Positions 51,931 through 61,010 of a stretch of DNA of 64,000 bases are shown piece by piece. The stretch is from JAHBVL01 sp963712055 (GTDB lineage: Bacteria > Chloroflexota > Chloroflexia > Thermomicrobiales > UBA6265), in NCBI GenBank assembly GCA_963712055.1, contig CAVQGN010000004.1, positions 468,562 to 532,561 on the forward strand, given 5' to 3'. The notes below the pieces were generated by a model. That model did no database searches. It was not told the origin of the DNA and saw nothing but the letters and a program-made list of their open reading frames with translations. Within the stretch, counting starts at the first letter, position 1; the number at the start of each line of letters is the position of its first letter. Made by a program: the position numbers and the translations under genes.

Positions 51931-52232
51931 GCTGACGACTCACCTCCGCCTAGTGGAGTCAGGACTTCGAAACAACCGTCGGCCTGTCTCGGCGCGTTGG
52001 CCAGCACGCCCTCCTGGGTCAGCGAAGGTGAAACGCTGTCGTCGCGGAGAACGTTGACTAGATCGATCACTTGTGCGGTCGGGGAGATGGCATCCGTATC
52101 GAGTTCGTTGAGCGCGTCGATATGGGTCAGGATTGACGAGAGTTGTTCCTGCATCAGAACCATCTCTTCGTCGGTTAATCCCAGTCGGGCCAGTCTGGCC
52201 ACATGCTGGACCTCTTCCAGTGTCAGTTTCAT
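51927..52232 (-). CDS. gatC: Aspartyl/glutamyl-tRNA(Asn/Gln) amidotransferase subunit C
   Basis: 101 residues from MKLTLEEVQHVARLARLGLTDEEM, the usual GatC start, preferred to an ATG 21 bp upstream. EQLSSILTHIDALNELDTDAISPTAQV matches the family; the C-terminal segment (LRDDSVSPSLTQEGVLANAPRQADGCFEVLTPL) is the strand that wraps GatA. It is complete and overlaps gatA by 4 bp. gatB is not in the window. Confidence 0.93.
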   Translation of the reverse strand: MKLTLEEVQHVARLARLGLTDEEMVLMQEQLSSILTHIDALNELDTDAISPTAQVIDLVNVLRDDSVSPSLTQEGVLANAPRQADGCFEVLTPLGGGESSA

Positions 52233-52307
52233 GCTCGAAAACCTCTCGGACACGGCCGGAGATCGTCGGCCGCAACGCGGCAGCAGTCTAGCACAGGGAC
52301 GGTCGAG

Positions 52308-53300
52308 CTAATTGCGGGAGATCGACTGCGTGATCATCGCGGAATTGACCGACGCCACCGTTTCGCGCGCGTTCGCTCCGAGGTACTCGGCAGGAATAGA
52401 CTCGCGCAAGGTCGGATCGCATTCAAAGATCCGGCCACCGTAACCGACGACGAATTTCTCCCGCGCCGGGAGGCTCTCGTTGATCGTTGCGAGTTCTTCG
52501 GCTGCTGACCGGAGCGAATCGACCGTCAGTTCTGTCGATGACGAGAGGAGCACGAAGGCGGGTTTGACATCGAAAACAGCGCGGTTGATGTCCTCGTTGG
52601 GCACATCGGCGCCGAGATAAATGACAAGATAGCCGCGCCGGGAGAGAAAGAGGGAGGTCAGCAGCAGTCCGATTTCATGTTGCTCGCCGGCTACGCAGGA
52701 AGCCAGAACCGGACCGGCGCCATCATCAGGAGTCGAGGAATTGAACAACGCCGAGAGCTTGCGTTGGACGAAACGACTTGCGAAGTGCTCGGTGGCGATC
52801 GTTGCTTCGCCCCGTTGCCAGAGTTCGCCAATATCGACTAGCGCTCCCGAAAGGACGAATAGACAGACGTCTTCGACTGAGAGCATTGCTAATGCGTCTT
52901 CGACCGTGCGTTCAGCTTCGGCGCCATCGAAGCGGAGCATCGATTGCACCAGTCGACGGCGAAACTGATCGTAGGCAGATGAGGTGTGATCGCTCTCGCC
53001 AAGTGTTGTCGTTGCCGACGGTGATTCCGCTCTGCCGACGGGATTCGACAATTGATTTTCATTGGAGCGAAAAAGAGCAACGGCCTGACTGATCGTCAGG
53101 CCTTCCCGGGTCTGGTCACGCAACCAGGCGATGGTTGCGATATCGCGTTCGGAGTAGAGCCGTTGGTTGCCCGCCGTCCGCTTGGGTACCGGAAGGTCAT
53201 ACCGACGCTCCCAGGCGCGGATCGTATCAGCGGGGACACCCGTGCGCTGCACAACCGCCCGGGTGTTATAGACTGCATCGTTACGGAACTGATCAAACAT
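52308..53300 (-). CDS. MerR-type regulator with B12-binding domain (CarH/LitR-like photoreceptor)
   Basis: A 330-residue regulator. The N-terminal MerR helix-turn-helix is at residues 10-78 (YNTRAVVQRTGVPADTIRAWERRYDLPVPKRTAGNQRLYS). The cobalamin four-helix domain has the light-sensing signature W-x9-EH (Trp161, Glu171-His172). The Rossmann domain has E-x-H-x-x-G (EQHEIG) with the cobalt-ligand His208. CarH proteins repress in the dark when bound to adenosylcobalamin and release DNA in light. It starts 33 bp from the divergent lipoprotein gene, a likely target, and may run into gatC downstream. Confidence 0.9.
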   Translation of the reverse strand: MFDQFRNDAVYNTRAVVQRTGVPADTIRAWERRYDLPVPKRTAGNQRLYSERDIATIAWLRDQTREGLTISQAVALFRSNENQLSNPVGRAESPSATTTLGESDHTSSAYDQFRRRLVQSMLRFDGAEAERTVEDALAMLSVEDVCLFVLSGALVDIGELWQRGEATIATEHFASRFVQRKLSALFNSSTPDDGAGPVLASCVAGEQHEIGLLLTSLFLSRRGYLVIYLGADVPNEDINRAVFDVKPAFVLLSSSTELTVDSLRSAAEELATINESLPAREKFVVGYGGRIFECDPTLRESIPAEYLGANARETVASVNSAMITQSISRN

Positions 53301-53333
53301 GAACTAATACCTGCCAATCTAGTCCGCTACGAT

Positions 53334-54719
53334 ATGCGAATGTCCATCATCTGTCAAGCTATTGTCCAGAGACTCGCTACACGCCGCTGGATTGCGTCGC
53401 CGATCATGGCGATGCTGGTGGTGTTGCTTGCTACGGGTTGCGCTGACGACGGCGGCGGGCGACAGTTTGCCAGTGACGAGCGGACGGCGAAACCGGAAAT
53501 GAGTCCCACAGTTCCGCCACCTTCCTCCGGGTCGACCTTTGCCGCCACCGCAGTGGCGTCGCCACTGGCAGACACCGAACTCCTTGCAGTGCAGTCCGGA
53601 GTTGGCCGGGTTGCGACGGTGGTTGACGGCAAGCCGTATCTGATCGATGTCGCCGAGGGGTCGGCAATAGAGCTTGAGGGTGGCGGGGAAGCGCGGGCCT
53701 GGCATGCGGTGGTAGACCCCGCTGGGGAGTTAGTCGCGGTTCTGGTGTCTCCGACAGCAAATCCGTCGCGCTGGGAAATCAGGATGTTCGATACCAGCGG
53801 CGCCTTGCTGGATACGATCCCCGTCAAAACTGGACCGGCGACAGCAGCAGCCGGAATGGATATCGTGGCAGCGGGGGTGGGTGGACTCGACTGGTCTCCA
53901 GATGGAACTCGGTTGGCCGTGGCGCTCCCGTCCGGGGGACTCTATCTGGCGACACTTGACGGCGCCGTCGAAACGATGGCGTCTCCGCGGCGCGTTCCGA
54001 TTCCTGATGCGATCGCCTGGTCCCAGACAGGAACAGCTGTCAGCTATGTGTCACGCCCGAGTCCGGCTGCCGGCGGCGGAGTCAACGCGGCGTCTGTCAA
54101 CGCGCTGCCAATCGATCCTGTATTGGTCTTTCCTGCCGATCCCAGCGGCAATCGGTCGGCCACCCAGACCGAGTGGATGGGGAACGGCGAACAGGCCCTC
54201 ACGCTGGTCGAGCGCGCGGAATTTGGCACGCAACTCGGAAGTCTGTTCCAGGTTGGAGTTGGTCAGCAAACTCCCCGGCTGGAATGGACAGCGGGATCGC
54301 TGCCAAACAGTCCCGGCGCGATCAGTTTCGCGGTTGCGCCTGATTCGCGAGTCGTTGCGATCGTCGTCCGGGAACAGCGTGGCGCGTTGTCGCTGGTGTT
54401 GCATCAGCTCGGTGGTGGGAGTCAGATCGTGATTCCGCTGGGAATCGATGCTGATCGAGCCGATGTTGCCTGGACTGAAGCCGGCGTCGCGGTTGTAGCC
54501 GCCAACGGCGAACCAGATGCCGGGGGCCCGGTGTTGGCGTTGGTCGATAGCACAGGCGCGGTGGCAATCACCACCTTTGGGGATGCGCCCGGTACCCCTG
54601 TCGCTTCACCGATACCGGCTAGCCCTGTTGCGTCACCACGAGCGGCAACTCCGGGCGCATCGCCAGCGTCGGCAAGTCCAATAGCCTCTTCGAGGTTTCT
54701 CGGGGTCGATACGAGCTAA
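53334..54719 (+). CDS. Lipoprotein with beta-propeller-like domain
   Basis: A 461-residue protein. The start at 53334 or 53340 gives a lipoprotein signal (RRWIASPIMAMLVVLLATGC) with lipobox LATGC. The mature part shows propeller-like repeats (VGGLDWSPDGTRLAVALPSGGLYLATLDG, AIAWSQTGTAVSYV, VAWTEAGVAVVAANG) reminiscent of TolB/LpqB domains. N- and C-terminal linkers are Pro/Ala/Ser rich (ASPIPASPVASPRAATPGAS). It is probably anchored outside the membrane. It is divergent from the CarH-like regulator and overlaps dnaX at the 3' end by 4 bp. Confidence 0.8.
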   Translation: MRMSIICQAIVQRLATRRWIASPIMAMLVVLLATGCADDGGGRQFASDERTAKPEMSPTVPPPSSGSTFAATAVASPLADTELLAVQSGVGRVATVVDGKPYLIDVAEGSAIELEGGGEARAWHAVVDPAGELVAVLVSPTANPSRWEIRMFDTSGALLDTIPVKTGPATAAAGMDIVAAGVGGLDWSPDGTRLAVALPSGGLYLATLDGAVETMASPRRVPIPDAIAWSQTGTAVSYVSRPSPAAGGGVNAASVNALPIDPVLVFPADPSGNRSATQTEWMGNGEQALTLVERAEFGTQLGSLFQVGVGQQTPRLEWTAGSLPNSPGAISFAVAPDSRVVAIVVREQRGALSLVLHQLGGGSQIVIPLGIDADRADVAWTEAGVAVVAANGEPDAGGPVLALVDSTGAVAITTFGDAPGTPVASPIPASPVASPRAATPGASPASASPIASSRFLGVDTS

Positions 54720-56521
54720 TCGTCGACCACGTCTGCGTCGAAGATCCTCTTGGCCATGTCGACTGCTTTTTGCGATTGGTCCGGGAGCCGGGCAGGAGAC
54801 GGCGCCGTTTTGCTGACGCCATTGCCGTTGTCTGAATTGGCTACATCGGCGTGCATCTCGACCTGGACCGTAACCGCTCTGCCAAAGAGTCCGCCAATCA
54901 CCTGCTCGACCAGCGTACGTACATCGGGTTCGCTGAGTTTGTCGCGGTGGAAGGGATACGCGGAGGCAAGTACGATCGTGCTGCCGCGTACGTCAACGGG
55001 ATTGACGCTGGTCAACAACGCTTCGATCCGCCGTGACAGCGCTTTCACCTCAGCGCGCACATCGCTCCAACGGGCGTTGAGGTCGTCGACGGTTATCGAG
55101 CTTTCGGAGGCTGCTGCCGGTTGCTTCGGGTCTGGTGTTTCAGGCACTGGTGGTTGCTGGCGCGTGGGTTCACTCTCCCGCGGTCGGTTGCCGCGTGAGG
55201 ATGCTCGTTCGACGAGGGAAGGTCGCGGAGCCGCCGGGGCCGGTGCAACCGTTTCCTGTTCGACCGGCCGTAGCGGCCGAGGCGGAGGGGCGGGACGCTG
55301 TGCGGCCGGAGACGCAACCTCGACCGCAGAGGCTGCTGGTGCAGCCAGGCAAACCTGTGCCAGCGCGATCTCGAGCGGAAGATGCGGAACCGGGAGCGCT
55401 CGACCGCGAAAGTCGATCGCGGAAAAATGTCGCGCCATCGCGACGGCTTCCTGAGCGGTGAACAATCGCGACGTTTTTTGCAGATCCTCGGTAGATGCTT
55501 TTGCGCCAGTGACCTGCAGCATCAGGACTTGGCGGAACATCTCAATGAGCTGCCGGTTGATTTGGCGGGCATCTTCACCACGGTCGACCGCGTCGTTTAG
55601 AAGCGTGAGAGCCAGTGCCGTGTCTTTGGCTGCAATCGCTTCCACCAGCTGCTCGACGACATCGCTGCGGGCGATCCCAAGGAGAGCGCGAACATCCTCG
55701 GCGCGAACGGTTCGTTCGGAAGGGTTGGACTGGTCACCGAAAATTGACAATTGGTCCAGCAGTCCGAGCGCGTCCCGCAGACTGCCGCCCGATTGCTCGG
55801 CAATGAGATGCAGCGCTTCATCCTCTACCACGATCGCTTCGGTCTTGGCGATGTTGCGAAGATGATCGACGGCGACGGCGGTGGGGATGCGGCGAAAATC
55901 GAATCGCTGACAGCGTGAAACGATAGTCGGCAGGAGTTGCTCTGGATCGGTCGTGGCGAGGATGAAGCGGGTGTGGGCAGGTGGTTCCTCGAGCGTTTTC
56001 AGGAAGGCATTGGCGGCTGCACCGGTGATCTGGTGTGCTTCGTCGATAATGTAAACCTTGGTGCGCAAACTGGTCGGAACAAACCGGACGCGGTCACGTA
56101 GTTCACGGATATCGTCGATCCCACGGTTGCTGGCGGCGTCAATTTCCACGACATCGATCGCGCTACCATTCGTGATTGCGATACAGGCGTCGCAGTGATT
56201 GCATGGTCGATTTCCCGGGTTTTCGTCGAGACAATTGACGGCTTTGGCCAGCAGGCGGGCAGTCGTCGTTTTTCCTGTTCCCCGGGGTCCGCAGAAGAGG
56301 TACGCGTGGGCGACTCGATCGCGCCGGACGGCGTTTCGGAGCGTCTGCACGATCGCCTCCTGACCGACGAGATCGTCCGGATCGAACGTCTGCGGTCTGA
56401 ACTTGCGATAGAGTGACGATTGCTCCGGGGTCGGACGTTTTCCAGGCAATGAATGAGAGGCAGTGCCCAATTCTTCCCGAGATTCATCGTCGAGTGAAGC
56501 AAACAGGTCGGGGGTTGACAC
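54716..56521 (-). CDS. dnaX: DNA polymerase III subunit gamma/tau
   Basis: A 601-residue clamp-loader ATPase. SLYRKFRPQTFDPDDLVGQEAIVQTLRNAV opens the AAA+ domain. Walker A is GPRGTGKTTTARLLAKAVNC and the zinc module CLDENPGNRPCNHCDAC. Walker B is VYIIDEAHQI, and sensor 1 is FILATTDPEQLLPTIVSRCQRFDF. The C-terminal tau part has a Pro/Ala-rich linker and a domain III/V-like tail. GTG start with GGAGG upstream. It loads the beta clamp at replication forks. Confidence 0.95.
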   Translation of the reverse strand: MSTPDLFASLDDESREELGTASHSLPGKRPTPEQSSLYRKFRPQTFDPDDLVGQEAIVQTLRNAVRRDRVAHAYLFCGPRGTGKTTTARLLAKAVNCLDENPGNRPCNHCDACIAITNGSAIDVVEIDAASNRGIDDIRELRDRVRFVPTSLRTKVYIIDEAHQITGAAANAFLKTLEEPPAHTRFILATTDPEQLLPTIVSRCQRFDFRRIPTAVAVDHLRNIAKTEAIVVEDEALHLIAEQSGGSLRDALGLLDQLSIFGDQSNPSERTVRAEDVRALLGIARSDVVEQLVEAIAAKDTALALTLLNDAVDRGEDARQINRQLIEMFRQVLMLQVTGAKASTEDLQKTSRLFTAQEAVAMARHFSAIDFRGRALPVPHLPLEIALAQVCLAAPAASAVEVASPAAQRPAPPPRPLRPVEQETVAPAPAAPRPSLVERASSRGNRPRESEPTRQQPPVPETPDPKQPAAASESSITVDDLNARWSDVRAEVKALSRRIEALLTSVNPVDVRGSTIVLASAYPFHRDKLSEPDVRTLVEQVIGGLFGRAVTVQVEMHADVANSDNGNGVSKTAPSPARLPDQSQKAVDMAKRIFDADVVDD

Positions 56522-56631
56522 CCGGTTAGGTCCTCCGTGAACTGATCGCCTGGACGGACGACAGTGAGATCATGCTTTCTGATTATAGACTCGGCTGCGA
56601 AGCGCATTGCCAGCCGGAAAGGACGATCACA

Positions 56632-57489
56632 TTGGGCACGCTCTTTATCGTTGCGACGCCTATCGGCAACCTCGAAGACATCACGTACCGGGCTGTACGG
56701 ATTCTGGCTGAGGTCGATCTGATACTTGCTGAAGATACTCGCAGGACGCGGATCCTGCTCGACCACTACTCGATCGAAAACTCGATGCAGAGTTATCACG
56801 CGTTCAATGAAAGGGCAATTGCCGAAAGTGCTGTCACCAGGCTCGATCATTCCGATCTCGCTCTCGTCACCGATGCTGGCACTCCCGGAATCTCCGATCC
56901 TGGTCGGATCCTGATCGAAGCCGCTGCTGCGGCCGGACATACAGTCGTGCCGATCCCTGGACCGAATGCCGGGGTCGCGGCGGCGTCAGCCTCCGGACTC
57001 ATTGATGGACCTTATGTGACGATGGGGTTCCTTGCTCGTAAAGGAAAAGAACGGAGAGAGCAACTAGATACCCTGGCAGCGACCGGGTATGCCTTTGTAT
57101 TGTTCGAGTCCCCCCGGCGGGTGCAGGCGACAATGGTCGATCTGGCGGAACGGTTTCCTGAGCGGCAGGTGGTGTTGTTTCGGGAACTGACCAAACGCTT
57201 TGAAGAACGAATCGCAGGACAGCTTTCCGACGTCGCGCAAGCGGTGGCGGCGCGAGAAATCCGCGGAGAGATTGCGATCGTTGTCGGAGCCGAATCGACT
57301 GGAGTGGTGACGGGGGATGCTGTCGACGCTGCGATCGATGATGTTGCCGGGATGTCGATCAACAAATCTGAGCAAGCGCGCCTGATCTCAGAGAAAACTG
57401 GACTCTCCCGTTCTGATGTTTACCAGCGTCTGCTCGCACGAGAAGAGATCGTCAGCTCCCCTGAAACGCCAGTTTCCGATGATGCATGA
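56632..57489 (+). CDS. rsmI: 16S rRNA (cytidine-1402-2'-O)-methyltransferase
   Basis: 285 residues from a TTG start with GGAAAGGA eight bases upstream; the upstream ATG at 56572 adds a non-homologous extension. SAM-binding and family motifs: GTLFIVATPIGNLEDITYRAVRIL, LILAEDTRRTRILLDHY, LALVTDAGTPGISDPG, PIPGPNAGVAAASASGL, GFLARKGKERREQL and FESPRRVQAT. It methylates C1402 of 16S rRNA. Its last 38 bp overlap the convergent rodA. Confidence 0.95.
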   Translation: MGTLFIVATPIGNLEDITYRAVRILAEVDLILAEDTRRTRILLDHYSIENSMQSYHAFNERAIAESAVTRLDHSDLALVTDAGTPGISDPGRILIEAAAAAGHTVVPIPGPNAGVAAASASGLIDGPYVTMGFLARKGKERREQLDTLAATGYAFVLFESPRRVQATMVDLAERFPERQVVLFRELTKRFEERIAGQLSDVAQAVAAREIRGEIAIVVGAESTGVVTGDAVDAAIDDVAGMSINKSEQARLISEKTGLSRSDVYQRLLAREEIVSSPETPVSDDA

Positions 57490-58570
57490 GAATGCTCTGC
57501 AAGACTCCAATCCCGATGAGGAAAGTCCAGAGTGACGATGATCCCTGGCTGACGAAGGGGAGAGTGATACCGGTTACGGGCATGATGCCCATATTCATCC
57601 CGATGTTGACGAAGGCCTGGTAAAACAGGACAGCCGCAAACGCCACCGCGATCGCTTGACCAAAGGTGTCCCTGGATGATTCGGCCACGCGGATGCAGCG
57701 CCAGAGGAGGAGAATGTAGAGCGCGAAAAGGGCCACCATCCCGACAAACCCAAACATCCCGCTTGCGTGAGCGAAGATGAAGTCTGATTCGCGGACCTTC
57801 AGCAGTTCGAGTCGGCTCTGCGTTCCGCCTTCGAGGCCAGCACCGAACCAGCCCCCAGCGCCGATGGTGTACCGCGCCTGGATGATGTTGTAGCCGGCAC
57901 CGGTGGCATCCTTGTACGGATCGAGCGAGATCAGTAGTCGTTCACGCTGGTAATCCTGGAACAGAAACTCCCAGAGAACGAATGTCGCCGGAATTGCCAG
58001 CGCTAGTAGACCAAAGAGATAGCGCCAGCGGATCTTTGAGACGATTGCGATCGCCAACCAAATGACGCCGAAGACCGTGGCGGTGCCGAAATCAGGTTCG
58101 AGAAAGACAAGCGCCGCAGGAATCCCGGCGATGATCAAGGAGGCGACGAAGTTGCCGAACTGCTCCATCTCATCGCCCCGCGAGGCGACGAACGAAGCGA
58201 GCACGACAACTGTGGCGAGTTTCGCGAATTCGGATGGCTGCACAGTCAATGGTCCGAATTCGAACCACCGTTGAGAACCTGCAATCTGGACCCCGACTCC
58301 TGGAACGAGCACCAGCGCCAGAATGGCGACCGTGCCGCCGTAGACGACCCATGACAGCGTTCCGAGAAAGCGGTAATTGAAACTGGCGACGATGATCATG
58401 AGGACTACGCCGATCGCGGCAAACACCGCCTGGCGAACGCCTTCGTTGAGGATCGAAAGCTGGCCGCCACCGCGAGCGCTCCAAATTGCGACGATGCCGA
58501 AGGTCGTCAGCAGTCCTGCTGTGAACAGCATGACGAAATCGACGTCCTGGTATCTACGAGATGAAAGCAT
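57452..58570 (-). CDS. rodA: Rod shape-determining protein RodA (SEDS glycosyltransferase)
   Basis: A 372-residue polytopic SEDS protein that polymerises peptidoglycan during elongation. Conserved features: RWFEFGPLTVQPSEFAKLATVVVLA, FLEPDFGTATVFG, LDPYKDATGAGYNIIQARYTIGAGGWFGAGLEGGTQSRLELLKVRESDFIFAHASGMFGFVG, and NIGMNMGIMPVTGITLPFVSQGSSSLW. The VRESDFIF form, rather than PEAHTDFIF, fits RodA or an FtsW relative. About ten membrane helices. No mre genes lie nearby. Confidence 0.92.
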   Translation of the reverse strand: MLSSRRYQDVDFVMLFTAGLLTTFGIVAIWSARGGGQLSILNEGVRQAVFAAIGVVLMIIVASFNYRFLGTLSWVVYGGTVAILALVLVPGVGVQIAGSQRWFEFGPLTVQPSEFAKLATVVVLASFVASRGDEMEQFGNFVASLIIAGIPAALVFLEPDFGTATVFGVIWLAIAIVSKIRWRYLFGLLALAIPATFVLWEFLFQDYQRERLLISLDPYKDATGAGYNIIQARYTIGAGGWFGAGLEGGTQSRLELLKVRESDFIFAHASGMFGFVGMVALFALYILLLWRCIRVAESSRDTFGQAIAVAFAAVLFYQAFVNIGMNMGIMPVTGITLPFVSQGSSSLWTFLIGIGVLQSILMHHRKLAFQGS

Positions 58571-58870
58571 GAGGGCGGCCCGGGAGTTTGGGTGCGGAAT
58601 GAATCAGGAGGAGCATCTGGTGAAAAGCCAAGACTTCCGACCGAAGCAAGGAAGACCCTCCAATTCTACTCGCCCGCGGGTCTCGTCTGCAGTGTTTTGG
58701 TGTGGTGCGCTGCAGCTGGGAGCCACTGATTCGCCATCGGGCGGCTAACGTCCTACCATATGGCGGAGAAATGAGCGACCGGATCTGGTCACCGGTCTGT
58801 TGGTGTTCATGCTTTGTGCTAGCCCGCGTCCGATAGTGGGCCGTGCTGGGAGCAGAATGTTGAGAAATCG
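58571..58870. other. Divergent intergenic region
   Basis: 300 bp between the rodA and DUF3090 starts. No supported gene or clear promoter pair. Confidence 0.4.
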
Positions 58871-59383
58871 ATGAGCGACTCTGACAAGCAGGAATTTGCC
58901 GCCGAGGTTGAGAACGCTGCGGTTGAAGCGATCGGAGAACCGGGCCAACGCCGTTTTCGGCTGGTGTCGCGAGTCAGCGGCGAGACGATCGTCATCTGGA
59001 TGGAAAAGCAGCAACTCGATGCGCTGGGCGAGGCGATGGACCAGATCTTGATTCAGATTGGCAAAGAGGATGATCCTTTCTTTGCTGCTGACGATTCGCC
59101 GCCTTTCGATTTCGACACTGACGCCCAATTCCGGGTCGGGCGGTTCGAGATTGGTTATGAGGAGGAAAGCGACCGAATCCTCGTCGTGGCGTACGATATC
59201 GAAGCCGAAGACGACGACGAACCGAGTTTCATGGCCCTGTTTCCGCGTGGGCTGGCGCGGGAGTTATCGGAAGATGCGTCGGTGGTGGTGTCGGCTGGAA
59301 GACCGCGATGCGTGCTCTGCGGGTTGCCAATGGGTCCCGGAGGTCACGCCTGCGCAATGCAGAATGGTCACCTGGTTCACTAG
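58871..59383 (+). CDS. DUF3090 family protein
   Basis: A 170-residue cytoplasmic protein with the family outline GQRRFRLVSRVSGETIVIWMEKQQLDALGEAMDQIL, FRVGRFEIGYEEESDRILVVAYDI and a C-terminal zinc-like motif CVLCGLPMGPGGHACAMQNGH. The final Cys/His pattern (CxxCGxPxxPxGHxC) suggests metal binding. The family is known mostly from Actinobacteria and Chloroflexi, and its function is unknown. Confidence 0.88.
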   Translation: MSDSDKQEFAAEVENAAVEAIGEPGQRRFRLVSRVSGETIVIWMEKQQLDALGEAMDQILIQIGKEDDPFFAADDSPPFDFDTDAQFRVGRFEIGYEEESDRILVVAYDIEAEDDDEPSFMALFPRGLARELSEDASVVVSAGRPRCVLCGLPMGPGGHACAMQNGHLVH

Positions 59384-59413
59384 GTGATTGGTCAGATCGT
59401 GGCCTATGCCACC

Positions 59414-59443
59414 TTGACACCCGGACCGGCTGCTCTCTAGAAT
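59414..59443 (+). promoter_or_regulatory. Promoter of tRNA-Gly
   Basis: -35 TTGACA (59414-59419), 18-bp spacer, -10 TAGAAT (59438-59443), ending 10 bp before the mature tRNA. Confidence 0.8.
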
Positions 59444-59453
59444 TGGCGCAGAC

Positions 59454-59528
59454 GCGGAAGTGGCTCAGTGGTAGAGCATCTCCTTGCCAAGGAGAAGGTC
59501 GCGGGTTCGAATCCCGTCTTCCGCTCCA
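59454..59528 (+). tRNA. tRNA-Gly(GCC)
   Basis: Acceptor GCGGAAG/CTTCCGC, D stem GCTC/GAGC, anticodon stem CTCCT/AGGAG with loop TGCCA inside TTGCCAA (anticodon GCC), T arm GCGGG-TTCGAAT-CCCGT, CCA encoded. 75 nt with CCA. Confidence 0.95.
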
Positions 59529-59838
59529 GCTTTAGAACCGAGCACGTGCGAGAGCCAGCATCCGCTGACCGTTTTTGCATGTCCGTCGCGCTTGATCTGA
59601 CCTCTAGCGCTCGAGTTCTTCCCGGTTCCATCCGGACATTGACACTCCCGCCGAATAGACGGTGCTGAAAAATCTTCGCAGCGTGGCCTCCGGGTTCGCG
59701 GTTTGCCGCACGGCTTCGCCTGACGATTATTCCATCTGCCGCTCCTGCTTCAGCAACCGCGGCTACGTTTCGATCGGTGTGTTGCCTCGCTGAGTAAAGG
59801 CAAGTTATCTGGATGTTTCAGGGCCTGTAGACGACGGA
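59529..59838. other. Intergenic stretch after tRNA-Gly
   Basis: 310 bp with no supported gene or clear terminator. Confidence 0.4.
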
Positions 59839-60510
59839 TCACAGTCGGTCGACGAATCCGTCTCTTTGTGCTGAACGTCTGGTTCGAAAACGCTGGTAGA
59901 GGCTTGTTAGGATCACAAGGTAGCTCGTTCCCAGAAGATACGAGGCGAGCACGTCACTGGCCCAGTGGTGTCCCAGGTAGACACGACTCGGTCCGACGAG
60001 CGCAATCATCGAGAACAATCCCACACTCAGTAGTCGCCGAATCCACCGGATCGGAACAACGTGTTTGCACAGATAGAGAAAGAAACCACACACGGCGGTG
60101 TAGATCATCACATGGGCGCTGGGAAAGCTCGATCCGCTAATCCCGACTTCGAGGACATTGAAGTTCAGGCTGTCTGGACGCGGGCGATTCATGATCCTCT
60201 TGAGGGTCCAGGACAGGGCTCCCGCGCCCCATCCCAGCAGCTGGAAGGTAGCCTCATATGGTCTGGCTAAAGCGAGCAGCGCCGCAGGCAATACCCACGG
60301 CGCTATCCGACTCTGCGGGGGGAAACCGGGCCAGGAGACAGCGTGCATCAGCGAACGGAATTGCCGATTGTCGATCGCCTGCAGGTTCCGGGTAATACGT
60401 TTGTCTGCATCGGAAACGTGACCCGATCGAATGGCTGCGGCAATAGCGGCCGACGCCGCAGTGGTGGACGCAACGTACACGAGTTTCGCCAGTCCCGACC
60501 CCACGTTCAC
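59839..60510 (-). CDS. PAP2 family phosphatase (membrane)
   Basis: 223 residues from a GTG with AAAGGATGG upstream; an earlier GTG at 60564 adds 18 residues. The three PAP2 signature motifs are present: KRIMNRPRP (KxxxxxxRP), SSFPSAHV (PSGH-type), and SRVYLGHHWASDV (SRxxxxxHxxxD) with the catalytic His. Five to six membrane helices. It probably removes phosphate from a lipid pyrophosphate or phosphatidate at the outer membrane face. Confidence 0.9.
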   Translation of the reverse strand: MNVGSGLAKLVYVASTTAASAAIAAAIRSGHVSDADKRITRNLQAIDNRQFRSLMHAVSWPGFPPQSRIAPWVLPAALLALARPYEATFQLLGWGAGALSWTLKRIMNRPRPDSLNFNVLEVGISGSSFPSAHVMIYTAVCGFFLYLCKHVVPIRWIRRLLSVGLFSMIALVGPSRVYLGHHWASDVLASYLLGTSYLVILTSLYQRFRTRRSAQRDGFVDRL

Positions 60511-61010
60511 GGACCATCCTTTCTGTAACCGTTGCCAGATACCACAAAGGATCGACCGATCCACGGGTTCTTTTCGATATGAACCGCCAGGATGATACTC
60601 ATGCCTCGATTCGGTATCGAATGCGCCCGATACAACCTTGTCGGCCGAGCCGAGAAAAATCTTCCATCACCGATATTGCCCAGACCCAATGACCCTCCTG
60701 GTAGCTGGAAAGTCAACAACGGGAACGACCCGAGGGCGGCCCAGCAACCCTCGGGACAAGACCGGTCAGGCCGTCGTTCGGAGATCAGCGAATAGCGATC
60801 CGTTGCGATTCCGACGGAGCGTCTACCGGCCCGGGAACGCTAACTTCGAGCACACCATCAGTGTAGACAGCGCCGATCGGTTCTCACTCCCAGATGGAGC
60901 CGTCACTCCACCTTCAGTATGCGGTTTCAGAGGGCATAACGTAGCCACAATCGGATCGCTCATTGTCGATTTTACATTTAAGAACGGTAAGCAGTATTTG
61001 CAGCGCCTGG
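60511..61010. other. Intergenic region with one hairpin
   Basis: About 0.5 kb without a supported gene. A hairpin lies at 60729-60755. The right half is locally A/T-rich and may hold the promoter of the PAP2 gene. Confidence 0.4.
60729..60755. other. Hairpin of unknown role
   Basis: CCCGAGGG (60729-60736) pairs perfectly with CCCTCGGG (60748-60755) around an 11-nt loop, about 220 bp upstream of the PAP2 start. It could be a leader structure or a terminator of the minus-strand genes upstream. No T-tract. Confidence 0.4.

Noticed and set aside
53052..53333. N-terminal extension of the lipoprotein from 53052
   Set aside because: It overlaps the CarH-like gene, and the lipoprotein signal starts at 53334 or 53340.
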